Of a stretch of DNA of 64,000 bases, positions 18,442 to 28,842 are shown one piece after another (positions within the stretch are counted from its first letter, which is position 1; each line of letters opens with the position of its first letter). Below the pieces are notes generated by a model, which was not told the origin of the DNA, made no database searches, and saw only the letters and a program-made list of their open reading frames with translations. The stretch is from Streptomyces sp. NBC_00250 (GTDB taxonomy: Bacteria; Actinomycetota; Actinomycetes; Streptomycetales; Streptomycetaceae). A program made the translations under genes and the position numbers. The stretch spans positions 496,001 to 560,000 of the forward strand of contig NZ_CP108088.1 of the NCBI RefSeq assembly GCF_036192275.1. The letters run 5' to 3'.

Positions 18442-18912
18442 ATGCTCAAGCAGCGTCCACGCATCGTGACCCTGAGCGAGACGGAACCCAACCGCAGGCG
18501 CGGAGGTGACCTGCGGGCCATGCTCACGCCGGCCACCGTGGGCTCCACCAGCGGCTTCATGGGCCTGGCCATCGTCCAGCCGGGCGAGCGCATCGGCGAG
18601 CACTACCACCCGTACTCCGAGGAGTTCGTGTACGTCGTCTCGGGCGCGCTGGAGGTTGACCTGGACGGCGACACGTACGCCCTCCAGCCCGATCAGGGCC
18701 TCCTGATCCCCATCGACGTGCGGCACCGCTTCCGCAACGTGGGCGACGTGGAGGCCCGCATGGTCTTCCACCTGGGCCCGCTCGCCCCCCGGCCGAGCCT
18801 CGGCCACGTCGACACGGAGGTCACCGACGAGGCCGAGCTCGCCGCCGCGGGCCCGCACCTGACCGTGCACGACCCGGGACGGGTGTCCGAGCGAAGCGGG
18901 GCCATCGAGTGA
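18442..18912 (+). CDS. whiE-ORFII: Cupin-domain protein (whiE ORFII-like)
   Basis: 156-residue single-domain cupin. Metal-binding motif 1 is [20 protein letters not shown] (two His and the Glu), and motif 2 region is [16 protein letters not shown] with the second-motif His. Small cupins are constant members of spore-pigment clusters and are thought to act in cyclisation or tailoring of the polyketide. TCTGGAGGT lies just before ATG 18442. The stop overlaps the KS-alpha start (GTGA at 18909-18912), indicating translational coupling. Confidence 0.9.
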   Translation: MLKQRPRIVTLSETEPNRRRGGDLRAMLTPATVGSTSGFMGLAIVQPGERIGEHYHPYSEEFVYVVSGALEVDLDGDTYALQPDQGLLIPIDVRHRFRNVGDVEARMVFHLGPLAPRPSLGHVDTEVTDEAELAAAGPHLTVHDPGRVSERSGAIE

Positions 18913-20177
18913 CCCGGCGAGTGGCCGTCACCGGCATCGGTGTGGTCGCTCCGGGCGGCACCGGAGCGAAGGCGTTCTGGGACCTCCTCGCCGCCGGCCG
19001 TACCGCGACCCGCGGCATCACCCTGTTCGACCCGGTCGGGCTGCGCTCGCGCATAGCCGCCGAGTGCGACTTCGACCCGGCGGACCACGGACTGGATCCG
19101 GACCTGAGCCGGCACGCCGACCGGTACATCCAGTTCGCCGTCGTCGCGGCCGGGGAAGCCGTCCGCGACTCCGGACTCGACACCGACACCGAAGACCCCT
19201 GGCGCGTCGCCGTCTCCCTGGGCAGCGCCGTCGGCGGCACCACCCGGCTCGAACACGACTACGTCCTCGTCAGCGAGGGCGGTCGGCGGTGGGACGTGGA
19301 CCATCGCGCGGCCGACCCCAAGCTGCACATGGCGTTCTCGCCGAGCACGCTCGCCTCCGTCGTGGCCGAACAGTTCGGCGCCCGCGGCCCGGTGCAGACC
19401 GTCTCCACCGGCTGCACCTCCGGCCTCGACGCCGTCGGCTACGCCTTCCACACCATCGAGGAAGGCCGGGCGGACGTCTGCATCGCGGGCGCGTCGGACT
19501 CTCCGATATCCCCGATCACCATGGCCTGCTTCGACGCCATCAAGGCCACGTCGCCCGACAACGACGACCCGGAACACGCCTCCCGGCCCTTCGACAACAA
19601 CCGCAACGGTTTCGTCATGGGCGAAGGCGCGGCCGTCCTCGTCCTGGAGGAGTACGAGCACGCCAGGGCCCGCGGTGCGCACATCTACTGCGAGATCGGC
19701 GGCTACGCCACCTTCGGCAACGCGTACCACATGACGGGTCTGACCGGCGAGGGCCTTGAGATGTCCCGGGCGATCGACTCCACGCTCGACCAGGCCCGGA
19801 TCGACCCCACGCTGGTCGACTACGTCAACGCGCACGGCTCGGGCACGCGGCAGAACGACCGCCACGAGACCGCCGCCGTGAAGCGGTCCCTGGGCGCGCA
19901 CGCCTACGACACGCCCATGAGCTCCATCAAATCCATGGTGGGGCACTCGCTCGGCGCGATCGGCGCGATCGAGGTGGCCGCCTGCGTCCTCGCCCTGAAG
20001 CACCAGGTGGTACCTCCGACGGCGAACTACGAGACCCCCGACCCCGAGTGCGACCTGGACTACGTGCCGCGCACCGCCCGCCCCCGGAAGCTCAGGAACG
20101 TGCTCTCCGTGGGCAGCGGATTCGGCGGATTCCAGTCCGCGGTCCTCCTGACGGGGCCGGGTGGGAGGACACGATGA
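18909..20177 (+). CDS. whiE-ORFIII: Type II polyketide ketosynthase alpha (KS-alpha)
   Basis: Catalytic subunit of the minimal PKS, 422 residues. The condensing-enzyme triad is intact: Cys169 in [13 protein letters not shown], His309 in NAHGSGT and His346 in VGHSLGAIG. It forms a heterodimer with the KS-beta encoded next and extends malonyl units on the ACP. Starts with GTG overlapping the cupin stop and ends in an ATGA overlap with KS-beta at 20174-20177. Gene order and neighbours place it in the spore-pigment rather than an antibiotic clade. Confidence 0.97.
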   Translation: MTRRVAVTGIGVVAPGGTGAKAFWDLLAAGRTATRGITLFDPVGLRSRIAAECDFDPADHGLDPDLSRHADRYIQFAVVAAGEAVRDSGLDTDTEDPWRVAVSLGSAVGGTTRLEHDYVLVSEGGRRWDVDHRAADPKLHMAFSPSTLASVVAEQFGARGPVQTVSTGCTSGLDAVGYAFHTIEEGRADVCIAGASDSPISPITMACFDAIKATSPDNDDPEHASRPFDNNRNGFVMGEGAAVLVLEEYEHARARGAHIYCEIGGYATFGNAYHMTGLTGEGLEMSRAIDSTLDQARIDPTLVDYVNAHGSGTRQNDRHETAAVKRSLGAHAYDTPMSSIKSMVGHSLGAIGAIEVAACVLALKHQVVPPTANYETPDPECDLDYVPRTARPRKLRNVLSVGSGFGGFQSAVLLTGPGGRTR

Positions 20178-21421
20178 GCAGTGAGCGCCCACGGCGCGCG
20201 GTCGTCACCGGGATCGGTGTGATCGCCCCCAACGGATTGCGCGCCGACGCGTACTGGAAGTCCGTCCGGGAAGGGCTCGGCGTACTGGACCGGATCACCC
20301 GTGAGGGCTGCGCGGACCTGCCTCTCAAGGTCGCGGGCGAGGTCCGCGGCTTCGATGCCTCCGCCCTGATCGAGGACCGGTTCCTCGTCCAGACCGACCG
20401 CTTCAGCCACTACGCCATGGCCGCGGCCCAACTCGCCATCGACGACGCCGGCTTCGCCCGGGAGGACCCCGCGGAGCCCTTCGAGATCGGCGTGGTCACC
20501 GCGGCCGGGTCCGGAGGCGGCGAGTTCGGCCAGCGAGAGCTCCAGAAGCTCTGGGGCCAGGGATCCAAGTTCGTCGGCCCGTACCAGTCCATCGCCTGGT
20601 TCTACGCCGCGAGCACCGGTCAGATCTCCATCCGGAGCGGTTTCAAGGGACCGTGCGGCGTGGTCGCGAGCGACGAGGCGGGCGGCCTGGACGGCATCGC
20701 CCACGCCGCTCGGGCCGTACGACGCGGCACGGGCGCGGTGATCGTCGGCGCCGCGGAGGCGCCCCTCGCCCCGTACTCGATGGTGTGCCAGCTCGGATAC
20801 CCCGAGCTCAGCACCGTCGAGGAGCCGGATCGCGCCTACCGGCCCTTCACCGCCGGCGCCTGCGGCTTCGTCCCGGCGGAGGGCGGCGCGATGCTCGTCG
20901 TGGAGGACGAGTCCCGCGCCCGCGACCGGGGAGCGGCCGTCCGGGCCGTGGTGGCCGGCCACGGCGCCACGTTCACCGGCGCCTCCCGCTGGGAGGAGTC
21001 CCGGGAGGGGCTCGCCCGTGCCATCCGGGTCGCCCTCGACGAGGCCGAGTGCGCCCCGGAGGAGATCGACGTCGTCTTCGCCGACGCCCTGGGCGTCCCG
21101 GAGGCGGACCGCGCCGAGGCGCTGGCGATCGCCGACGCCCTCGGAGCGCACGCCACCCGCGTACCCGTCACGGCGCCCAAGACGGGCATCGGCCGCGCCT
21201 ACTGCGGAGCACCCGTCCTGGACACCGCCGCCGCGGTCTTCGCGATGGAGCACGGAGTGGTGCCCCCCACCCCCAACGTGTTCGACATCTGCCACGACCT
21301 CGACCTGGTGATGTCCCGCGCTCGGCCCGCCGAGCTGCGCACGGCCCTCGTCCTCAGCCGGGGACTCATGGGATCCAACGCGGCGCTGGTCGTGCGCCGC
21401 GGCGACGACTCCGCCCGGTAG
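20174..21421 (+). CDS. whiE-ORFIV: Ketosynthase beta / chain length factor
   Basis: Non-condensing partner of KS-alpha, 415 residues, which sets chain length. It aligns with KS-alpha over the whole length but the active-site Cys is replaced: the segment [16 protein letters not shown] has Glu168 at that position, where most antibiotic chain length factors have Gln. Other KS features remain ([11 protein letters not shown] at the start, [16 protein letters not shown] near the end). GGGAGGA precedes ATG 20174. Expected to give the long dodecaketide-type backbone of spore pigments, which is inferred from family. Confidence 0.95.
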   Translation: MSSERPRRAVVTGIGVIAPNGLRADAYWKSVREGLGVLDRITREGCADLPLKVAGEVRGFDASALIEDRFLVQTDRFSHYAMAAAQLAIDDAGFAREDPAEPFEIGVVTAAGSGGGEFGQRELQKLWGQGSKFVGPYQSIAWFYAASTGQISIRSGFKGPCGVVASDEAGGLDGIAHAARAVRRGTGAVIVGAAEAPLAPYSMVCQLGYPELSTVEEPDRAYRPFTAGACGFVPAEGGAMLVVEDESRARDRGAAVRAVVAGHGATFTGASRWEESREGLARAIRVALDEAECAPEEIDVVFADALGVPEADRAEALAIADALGAHATRVPVTAPKTGIGRAYCGAPVLDTAAAVFAMEHGVVPPTPNVFDICHDLDLVMSRARPAELRTALVLSRGLMGSNAALVVRRGDDSAR

Positions 21422-21445
21422 GACCGGGCGGGAAGGAGAGCAATC

Positions 21446-22187
<742 letters not shown>

Positions 22188-22253
22188 CCGCGTACGTCCG
22201 CCCATCCGCACCCCCGTACCCCCGCACCTCCGCACCCCCAGGAAGGACGCTCG

Positions 22254-22586
22254 ATGCACCACGCTCTGATCGTCGCCCGCATGGCGCCCGACTCGGCGCC
22301 GGCGATCGCCGACGTGTTCGCCGCCTCCGACCGCGGCGAACTCCCCCACCTGGTCGGCGTCACCCGGCGTCGCCTCTTCCAGTTCGGCGACGTGTACCTG
22401 CACCTCATCGAGTCGGACCAGGACCCGGGGCCGGCCATCGCGAAGCTGACCGGGCACCCCGAGTTCCGGGACGCCAGCGAGAAGCTCTCGGCGTACGTCA
22501 GCGCGTACGACCCGAAGACGTGGCGCAGCCCCAAGGACGCCATGGCGCAGTGCTTCTACCGCTGGGAGCGGGATTCCGCTTCCTGA
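22254..22586 (+). CDS. whiE-ORFVII: TcmI-family polyketide cyclase (whiE ORFVII-like)
   Basis: 110-residue ferredoxin-fold cyclase acting on later rings. Typical features are the start HHALIVARMAPDSAPAIADV, GVTRRRLFQFGDVYLHLIE and the C-terminal SAMAQCFY-like region, here [20 protein letters not shown] precedes ATG 22254. It closes the polyketide operon: a very strong hairpin begins 26 bases after the stop. Confidence 0.93.
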   Translation: MHHALIVARMAPDSAPAIADVFAASDRGELPHLVGVTRRRLFQFGDVYLHLIESDQDPGPAIAKLTGHPEFRDASEKLSAYVSAYDPKTWRSPKDAMAQCFYRWERDSAS

Positions 22587-22611
22587 GCACCTGAGCTCAC
22601 GCTCGACGGAG

Positions 22612-22664
22612 AAACCCGAGGCCGCCCGCCCCGCGAAAGACGCGGAGCGGGCGGCCTCGGGTTT
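22612..22664. terminator. Bidirectional terminator of the pigment operon
   Basis: Perfect 18-bp stem, AAACCCGAGGCCGCCCGC paired with its exact complement at 22647-22664, with an inner CGCG stem in the loop and an A/T-rich edge on both sides. It separates the convergent polyketide and O-methyltransferase operons. Confidence 0.92.
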
Positions 22665-22684
22665 GCTCTGTCCTCGTTTCCCCG

Positions 22685-23734
22685 TCAGGCGGGGACGGTG
22701 CACTCGAACGCGTGAAGGTACGGGTTGACCGGGCGGATCTCGCCGATGACCAGCCCCGCGGCCGTCAGCCGGTCGACCATGCTCTGCCGGGTGTGCTTCG
22801 CACCGCCGACGTTGAGGAGCAGCAGCAGGTCCATGGCCGTCGTGAACTTCATCGACGGGGTGTCGTCGACGAGGTTCTCGATCACGACGACCCGGGCGCC
22901 GGGCCGCGCAGCCTTCCGGACGTTGGCCAGCGCCCTGCGGGTGCTGTCGTCGTCCCACTCCAGGATGTTCTTGATGATGTAGACGTCCGCCTGGACCGGG
23001 ATGTCCTCACGGCAGTCGCCGGCCACGACACGGACCCGTGAGGCCAGCGCGCCGCCGTCCCGCAGGCGCGGATCGGCGTTGCCCACCACGCCCGGCAGGT
23101 CGAGGAGCGTGCCGCTCAGGGTGGGGTGCCGCTCCAGCAGACTCGCCAGGACGTGCCCCTGACCGCCGCCGATGTCCGCCACCGAGGAGGCACCCTGCAG
23201 ATCGAGCAGGTCGGCGACGTCCCGGGCGGACTGCTGGCTCGAGGTCGTCATGGCCCGGTTGAACACGTACGCGGACTCGGGCGCATCCTCGTTGAGGTAC
23301 GGGAAGAACTCCTTCTCGTACACGTCCTCGAAGACGTTGCGGCCGGAGCGCACCGCCTCGTCGAGCTTGGGCCAGACGTCCCAGGTCCAGGGCTCGGTGC
23401 ACCACAGGGCGATGTAGCGCAGGCTGTGCGGGTCGTCCTCGCGCAGCTGTCGGGACATCTCCGTGTGGGCGAACGTGCCGTCGGGGCGCTCCGTGAAGAC
23501 GCCCTGGCTGGAGAGCGCGCGCAGCAGCCGCCGCAGGGTCCGGGGCTGGGCCTTCACCGAGGCCGCCAGGTCCTCGACGGTCATGGGCGTGTCGCCCAGG
23601 GCGTCCGCCACTCCGAGGCGGACGGCCGCGCGTACGGCCGCGGCGCAGGCCGCCCCGAACACGAGCTCCCTGAGCCGCATGGGCGGCGGAGGAGTCGCAT
23701 CGAGAGTGGGGGAAACCGGATCAACAGTCGTCAT
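22685..23734 (-). CDS. SAM-dependent O-methyltransferase
   Basis: 349-residue O-methyltransferase of the plant/actinomycete small-molecule type. An N-terminal dimerisation winged helix (about 20-100, LGVADALGDTPMTVEDLAAS, RRLLRALSSQGVF) precedes the Rossmann domain with SAM site VADIGGGQGHVLASLLE, a downstream acidic LDLPGVV, and RVVAGDCREDIPVQADVYII. The catalytic-region His/Asp is in KNILEWDDDSTRRALANV; the usual KxxLHDW has Glu where His is expected. ATG 23734 has AAGGCGAC upstream. Convergent with and adjacent to the pigment operon, so polyketide methylation is a reasonable guess but unproven. Confidence 0.85.
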   Translation of the reverse strand: MTTVDPVSPTLDATPPPPMRLRELVFGAACAAAVRAAVRLGVADALGDTPMTVEDLAASVKAQPRTLRRLLRALSSQGVFTERPDGTFAHTEMSRQLREDDPHSLRYIALWCTEPWTWDVWPKLDEAVRSGRNVFEDVYEKEFFPYLNEDAPESAYVFNRAMTTSSQQSARDVADLLDLQGASSVADIGGGQGHVLASLLERHPTLSGTLLDLPGVVGNADPRLRDGGALASRVRVVAGDCREDIPVQADVYIIKNILEWDDDSTRRALANVRKAARPGARVVVIENLVDDTPSMKFTTAMDLLLLLNVGGAKHTRQSMVDRLTAAGLVIGEIRPVNPYLHAFECTVPA

Positions 23735-23787
23735 CTGTCGCCTTGTCTGTGCTGTGGTGCCGTGGGTGGGGGGAGCGGGTCCGAGCG

Positions 23788-24852
23788 TCAGCACATGCCC
23801 GCGGGCTCCGAGACCCCGCAGGTGTTGCCGCGGAAGGTGTTGCCCTTGCCGGTGTCGCGGTTGGCGAGGTCGGCCGAGCCGTTGCGGAGCACGACGTTGT
23901 CGCGGATCTCGTTGCGCTCGTTGAGGGCGCCCACGAAGCTCTTGAAGAGCACGATTCCGCCGGACAGCGGCGAGGCGCCGACGTTGTCCACGATCCTGTT
24001 CTCGGCCACCAGCGTCTCCTCGGCACCGGTGAGGACGATCCCCGAGCCCTGCAGGAAGGGCAGCCGGGGGGTCTTGGGGCAGTTCTTGTTGTTGGCGTGG
24101 ATGTAGTTCCGGCGCAGGCTCATCGCCCCGGCTCGGGGCGTGGACTCGTCGCCCACCACGAACACGGCGGCGCAGTTGCCGGTCGCCTCGTTGCGCTCGA
24201 CGGTCAGGTTCCGCAGGCGCCGCACGGTGACGCCGATCCGGTTGCCGGACATGCGGTTGTGGCTGATCACCGTCCCCTCGGTGTCGACGGCGCCCGCCTC
24301 CGTGTCGGTGGTGTTGGAGACGAACAGTCCGGCGTCGGCGTTGTCCCGGGCGACGTTGTGGGTCAGCACACTGCGTACGGACCGCTCCAGGGCGATGCCC
24401 CAGTTGCCGTTCTTCTCGGCGGTGACCCGGTGGATCTTCAACCGGTCGGTCCGCGAGGCCCACAGGCCGTTCTTGGTGAAGCCCTTGAGCGTCAGCGAGC
24501 GCACGGTGACGCCCTGGACGGGACTGCCGTCCTTGCCGGTCACACAGATGCCGTGGCCGGCCGTGGCGCAGATGTCGTCGGCGGCGGCCTTGCCGGGTTC
24601 GAGGACGGTGGGGAAGACGGTCGAGCCCCGCAGGGTCAGGTTCGACGTGGTGATGCGGACGCTCTCACGGTAGGTGCCGGGAGAGAGGATCACCGTGTCC
24701 CCGGGCTTCGCCGCGTCCACCGCTTTCTGGATCGATTCGCCGAGCTTGACCCGGTGCACCGTCCGATGGTGGGCCGTCGGAGCGGCGGCACCCATCCCCG
24801 CGACCACGAGGGTCACGGTGCATGCCAGGTAGGCGAGCTGTCGTTTGGTCAT
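23788..24852 (-). CDS. Secreted right-handed beta-helix protein
   Basis: 354-residue exported protein. A signal peptide (LAYLACTVTLVVAGMGAAAP) is followed by a pectate-lyase-like opening (IQKAVDAAKPGDTVILSPGT) and about ten parallel beta-helix coils rich in Asn ladders (THNVARDNADAGLFVSN, ISHNRMSGNRIGVTV, AENRIVDNVG). This is the NosD/PbH1 repeat layout of carbohydrate-active or surface-binding proteins. No lyase residues can be assigned. It lies 53 bases upstream of the O-methyltransferase start on the same strand and is probably co-transcribed. Confidence 0.85.
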   Translation of the reverse strand: MTKRQLAYLACTVTLVVAGMGAAAPTAHHRTVHRVKLGESIQKAVDAAKPGDTVILSPGTYRESVRITTSNLTLRGSTVFPTVLEPGKAAADDICATAGHGICVTGKDGSPVQGVTVRSLTLKGFTKNGLWASRTDRLKIHRVTAEKNGNWGIALERSVRSVLTHNVARDNADAGLFVSNTTDTEAGAVDTEGTVISHNRMSGNRIGVTVRRLRNLTVERNEATGNCAAVFVVGDESTPRAGAMSLRRNYIHANNKNCPKTPRLPFLQGSGIVLTGAEETLVAENRIVDNVGASPLSGGIVLFKSFVGALNERNEIRDNVVLRNGSADLANRDTGKGNTFRGNTCGVSEPAGMC

Positions 24853-25040
24853 ACGGCGAAGCTAAGAGCGGCCCTTCGGCCCCGCCACCGCTGATCCTCC
24901 AGGCGGACCTAGGCATACCTCCCTGCGGTCCACGTGATGGGCGTGGCGCGCGGGTCCTGGGCGAAAACGCTGCTCCGCCGTGAATCATGGGGGGCCGCCG
25001 GGGGCGCCTCTTCGGTACAGCGGACAGCGAAGGGGTTCGG

Positions 25041-26588
25041 ATGCGTAAGTGGTGGCCCTTGGCCGCGATCTGTCTGGGCACGTTCATGCTCCTGCTGGAC
25101 GTCACGATCGTGACCGTGGCGCTGCCCGCCATGGCGGCGGACCTCGGCACCACGCTCTCCGACCTGGAGTGGGTGGTCGACACCTACGCGCTGGCGCTGG
25201 CGTCGCTGTTGCTCGGCGTCGGTTCCCGCGCCGACCGGATCGGCCGCAGGAAGGTGTACCTGGTCGGGCTGATCGTCTTCACCGCGGCGTCCGTGGTGTG
25301 CGCGGTCGCCCCGAACGCGGGTGTGCTGATCGGAGCCCGGGCGGTACAGGGACTGGGTGCCGCCGGGATGTTCGGTACGACGATCGCCCTGCTCGGCATG
25401 CACTACAGCGGCCGGGACCGGGGAGTGGCCTTCGCCGTGTGGGGCGCCACCAACTCGGTCGCCGCGGCGGCGGGACCGGTGGTCGGCGGAATCCTCACCC
25501 AGTACCTGGACTGGAGATGGATCTTCTTCGTCAACCTGCCGGTCTGCCTGGCCGCCGTCGTGATGACCCTTCGTTCGGTGCGGGAGGCCAAGGGCCAGGG
25601 CCGGCAGCGTGCGGACGTCCTCGGCACGGTCACCTTCACGGTGGCGAGCGGGGCCCTCACGTTCGGGCTGATCCGCGCCCACTCCGACGGCTGGGCGACA
25701 CCGTTCACACTCGGCCTGTTCGCCACGGCGGCGATCGCCCTCGCCCTCTTCGTCGTGGTCGAGACGAGGCACGAGCACCCCGTCCTCGACCTGTCGCTGT
25801 TCCGCAGACCGTCGTTCACCGGCATCATGGTCAGCGCTCTGTTCCTGCAAGGCGCCGCGTTCGCCTACCTGTTGTACGAGTCCCTGTGGATGCAGTCGGT
25901 CCTGGGGTACGAGCCCGTCGAAGCGGGTCTGTACATCCTGCCCATGTGCGCCTCGGCGTTCGTCGTGTCGGCGCTCGCGGGCCGCTTCGGCCCCTGGCCC
26001 CCACGGTCGACCATCGGAGGGGGGCTGGCGCTCATCGCCCTGGGCTCCGCGATGCAGGCCACCCTCGACGCGGGGTCTTCGGGCAGCAGTCTTGTGGCGG
26101 GGCTCGTCGTCGCCGGTCTGGGGGTCGGGCTCGTGACACCGAGTCTGTCGGCGGCGGCCCTGGCCACGGTGCCGCCGGAGCGCGGAGGCATGGTGGGCGG
26201 TGCGGTCAACACCTTCCGCCAGTTGGGCTTCGCCTTGGGGATCGCCGTGTTCGGCGTGATCTTCCAGTCGCGGATCGAGAGTGTGCTGAAGGCCGACGGT
26301 GGCGTCCCCGATCCGCACGAGGCGGCCGTCGCGCTGAGCGGCGGACAGGCGCGGCCGTTCGTCGCCGGCTGGCCGGAAGGTGAGCGCGACGAGATGGCGC
26401 ACCTGGTGCGTGAGGCGTTCGCGTCCGGCCTGAACGCGGTGCTGGTCGTGGCGGCGGCGCTGGGGGCGGTGGCCTCACTGGTCGTCGTCGCGACGGTACG
26501 CGTCCCCATGGGCGGCGCCGAGCAGCGGAAGCCGGAAGCGGGCGCGAGCCCACGCGGACAGGAGACGCAAGCGGACGCCGCGCTGTAG
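25041..26588 (+). CDS. MFS drug/metabolite exporter, DHA2 (EmrB/QacA) family
   Basis: 515-residue proton-coupled exporter with about 14 membrane helices. Family motifs: D-x-T in LLLDVTIVTVALPAM (TM1), SRADRIGRRKVYLVGL in loop 2-3, RAVQGLGAAGMFGTTIALL (TM4) and GPVVGGILTQYLDWRWIFFV (motif C, TM5). ATG 25041 is chosen because GAAGGGG sits just upstream and the first helix begins right after it; the frame is open to 24987 but that part is not conserved in type. It may export the methylated product of the neighbouring locus, which is inference from position. Confidence 0.9.
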   Translation: MRKWWPLAAICLGTFMLLLDVTIVTVALPAMAADLGTTLSDLEWVVDTYALALASLLLGVGSRADRIGRRKVYLVGLIVFTAASVVCAVAPNAGVLIGARAVQGLGAAGMFGTTIALLGMHYSGRDRGVAFAVWGATNSVAAAAGPVVGGILTQYLDWRWIFFVNLPVCLAAVVMTLRSVREAKGQGRQRADVLGTVTFTVASGALTFGLIRAHSDGWATPFTLGLFATAAIALALFVVVETRHEHPVLDLSLFRRPSFTGIMVSALFLQGAAFAYLLYESLWMQSVLGYEPVEAGLYILPMCASAFVVSALAGRFGPWPPRSTIGGGLALIALGSAMQATLDAGSSGSSLVAGLVVAGLGVGLVTPSLSAAALATVPPERGGMVGGAVNTFRQLGFALGIAVFGVIFQSRIESVLKADGGVPDPHEAAVALSGGQARPFVAGWPEGERDEMAHLVREAFASGLNAVLVVAAALGAVASLVVVATVRVPMGGAEQRKPEAGASPRGQETQADAAL

Positions 26589-26826
26589 GGGCGGCCCCTC
26601 CTGACGTGTGGCGTGGCGCGACCGCTCTCGCTTCACCCCTCTCCCCCGCGACGAGGATGCGGGCCGGTCGGCGGGCGGTGCCGAACCGCCGACCGTGGTC
26701 CGGACATCAGGCGACTCCGTCGAATCCCCGGCTGCCGGACCGGCGTTGACAGGGGCCACGGATGCGGTGTCAGTCCGCTGAAGTATCCTTCCCGCCACCG
26801 CACACCGACTCGGAGGACCAAGAGAA

Positions 26827-28335
26827 TTGACCGGCCTGTCTGCCTTCCCGCTGCCCTTCCGAGCTTCCCGTTCGCTGCCGTTCGCGCAACCCCGAACGCT
26901 GCGGGAAATTCAGATGATGCAGTGCAGCTCACACATTCGGTCGAAGCCGGGGTGGTTCGACAAGAGGGACGATGCCGGCATCGTCGCCAGGTGGACGCGG
27001 GAGGCGGTCGCCCAAGGCCTCACCGAAGCACAGGTTCGCTACGTCCTTGACGAACTCGCGCATTACTCCGCGCTGCGGGACGCACGAACCGGCATCGAGG
27101 TGTCCGCCGTCGACGGCGTCTGGCAGTCGGACACGCTGGTCGACGACAAACTCGCATACCGGCTGCGTGAGGCGGTCCGTGTTCTGGAAGAGGTCCCCGA
27201 ATCGGAGCAGGACTGGCATCCCGGATCCGACGGCCAGGTACTGGATCTGGTTCACCCCTCCCTGTTCTGCCTCGTGAAAGAGGTGAGCGGTGCGCCCGAA
27301 CGGGCATGGCAGAACCCGACGAGCCACTACTCGAAGTACGAGTTCTCGGAGAAATTCCAGTGGCTGCCCACGGACGTCGACGTCAGCGACGACGGCGATG
27401 TCGCTTTCCGTTCGTACGTGAACAACGTCCACCCCGAGGCTCATCGCGAACTGATCTCCGTCCTGCCGGACTTGTTCGCGCGCATGCGCCCGCTCCTGGA
27501 GAACGTACTCACCGATCTGCGTCATCCGCGGCCGCCGCGGATCGAAGCCGATCCTTACGGGTGGTACGACTCCGAGCCGGAGCAGCCGGACAAATCCTCC
27601 TTCAGTGACGACGAAGCCTACGCAGAGGCCTGCCGCGCATGGGAAAGGGCCCAGGACGACTGGTGGGAGAACCGCCGTCCGGTCGTCCCGGACGCCCCGG
27701 CCTTCACGCCGCCCGAGCTGCCCGATGAATCCGCCCGAGTCGACCTGCGCGGCCGCACTCTCCAGGTCATCGTCAAGCTCGCCACCATTCATCTCACCCC
27801 GGACAAGCCCGAGTACCAGGGCGGTTCCTGGCACGTCGAGGGGATGATGAACGAACGGATCGTCTCGACCGGCATCTACTACTGGGACAGCGAGAACATC
27901 ACCGAGAGCCGGCTGAGTTTCCGGGCGGCACTCGACGACCCGGACTACGAACAGAACGACGACAACGGTCTGCGTGACGTCTACGGCCTGGAGGACGAGG
28001 ACGCGCTGAACCAGATGCTGGGATCGACCTCGACCCCGGCGGGCCGCTGCCTGGCCTTCCCGAACGTCCTGCAGCACCGCGTCGGCTCATTCCGCCTCAC
28101 GGATCCCACCCGTCCGGGACATCGCAAGATTCTCGCCTTCTTCCTGGTCGACCCGTCGGAAAAGATCGTCTCGACATCCGATGTACCACCACAGCAGCCT
28201 TGGTCCGACACCTCGACCATGACACTGGAACAGGCCCGGCAGTTCCGCGAAGAACTCATGCGGGAACGCAAGTTCTTCGTGGACGAACACAACGAGCAGC
28301 TCTACGAACGAGAATTCTCGCTCTGTGAGCACTGA
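26827..28335 (+). CDS. DUF4246 protein, probable Fe(II)/2-oxoglutarate-type oxygenase
   Basis: 502-residue cytoplasmic protein of the DUF4246 family, better known from fungi. The N-terminus PRTLREIQMMQCSSHIRSKP matches the family start, supporting TTG 26827 (GGAGG 10 bases upstream). The C-terminal third has the layout of a double-stranded beta-helix dioxygenase: QGGSWHVEGMMNERIVSTG gives His336 and Glu338, LAFPNVLQHRVGSF gives a second His at 417, and RPGHRKILAFFLVDP gives Arg433 as a possible 2OG carboxylate ligand. That H-x-E...H...R reading is my inference. No operon partner: it stands alone between the exporter and the hydrolase gene. Confidence 0.82.
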   Translation: MTGLSAFPLPFRASRSLPFAQPRTLREIQMMQCSSHIRSKPGWFDKRDDAGIVARWTREAVAQGLTEAQVRYVLDELAHYSALRDARTGIEVSAVDGVWQSDTLVDDKLAYRLREAVRVLEEVPESEQDWHPGSDGQVLDLVHPSLFCLVKEVSGAPERAWQNPTSHYSKYEFSEKFQWLPTDVDVSDDGDVAFRSYVNNVHPEAHRELISVLPDLFARMRPLLENVLTDLRHPRPPRIEADPYGWYDSEPEQPDKSSFSDDEAYAEACRAWERAQDDWWENRRPVVPDAPAFTPPELPDESARVDLRGRTLQVIVKLATIHLTPDKPEYQGGSWHVEGMMNERIVSTGIYYWDSENITESRLSFRAALDDPDYEQNDDNGLRDVYGLEDEDALNQMLGSTSTPAGRCLAFPNVLQHRVGSFRLTDPTRPGHRKILAFFLVDPSEKIVSTSDVPPQQPWSDTSTMTLEQARQFREELMRERKFFVDEHNEQLYEREFSLCEH

Positions 28336-28432
28336 ACCCCGTCCCGCCTGAACCCTTCCCACCCGAACCCTGCAGTCCACGGCCGAGCGTCAGAGCCTCT
28401 CGCGGTGCCTGCGGGGTGACGGAGTCGGTTCC

Positions 28433-28723
28433 GTGCGGACGGGCGTGGTGGTGGCGCGGCGTGTGGTGGCAAGGTGCCGGAGAGAGGTGAGGGCGGTGAC
28501 GCCGGCGGCCGCGAGCCCGGCCATCGGCGAGGACCTGGACGTGCGGCGGACCACGCTGTCCCACCACTACCGCGTACTCCGCGAGGCAGGTGTCACCTGG
28601 ACCACCATCCAGGGACGATCACGGCTGGTGCGGCCGCGCCGGGACCACCTGGCACTGTTTCCCGGCCTGCTCGACTCCGTACCGCACGGGGCGGGCCGCA
28701 CGCGCCCCGCCGCACGAGGCTGA
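28433..28723 (+). pseudogene. ArsR-type HTH regulator fragment
   Basis: Only the HTH and wing of an ArsR-like repressor can be seen: LDVRRTTLSHHYRVLREAGV, then GRSRLVRPRRDHLALFPGLL and LDSV. The usual N-terminal helix (DPTRLxILxxL) is absent, the frame before it is low-complexity, and no ribosome site precedes the GTG. It is either a decayed gene or a truncated one. Confidence 0.55.
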
Positions 28724-28842
28724 CGCCCGATCCGAGAGATCTCCCGGCCGCGGGCCGTCACCCGGTGCCGCAAGGTCAGAGGGGTCGAGTCCGGGTGGCA
28801 CGTCGGGGCGGGCTTTGGGATCATTTCCCCCGGAGGACAGCC

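Noticed and set aside
22689..24463. A 592-codon minus-strand protein including the O-methyltransferase and upstream sequence
   Set aside because: The first 243 codons are the wrong frame of the beta-helix gene; the methyltransferase has its own ATG at 23734 with a ribosome site.
26740..26790. TTGACA at 26746 with TATCCT at 26784 as a promoter for the DUF4246 gene
   Set aside because: The spacing of 32 bases is far too long for a sigma70-type promoter and no better -10 lies at 16-19 bases.
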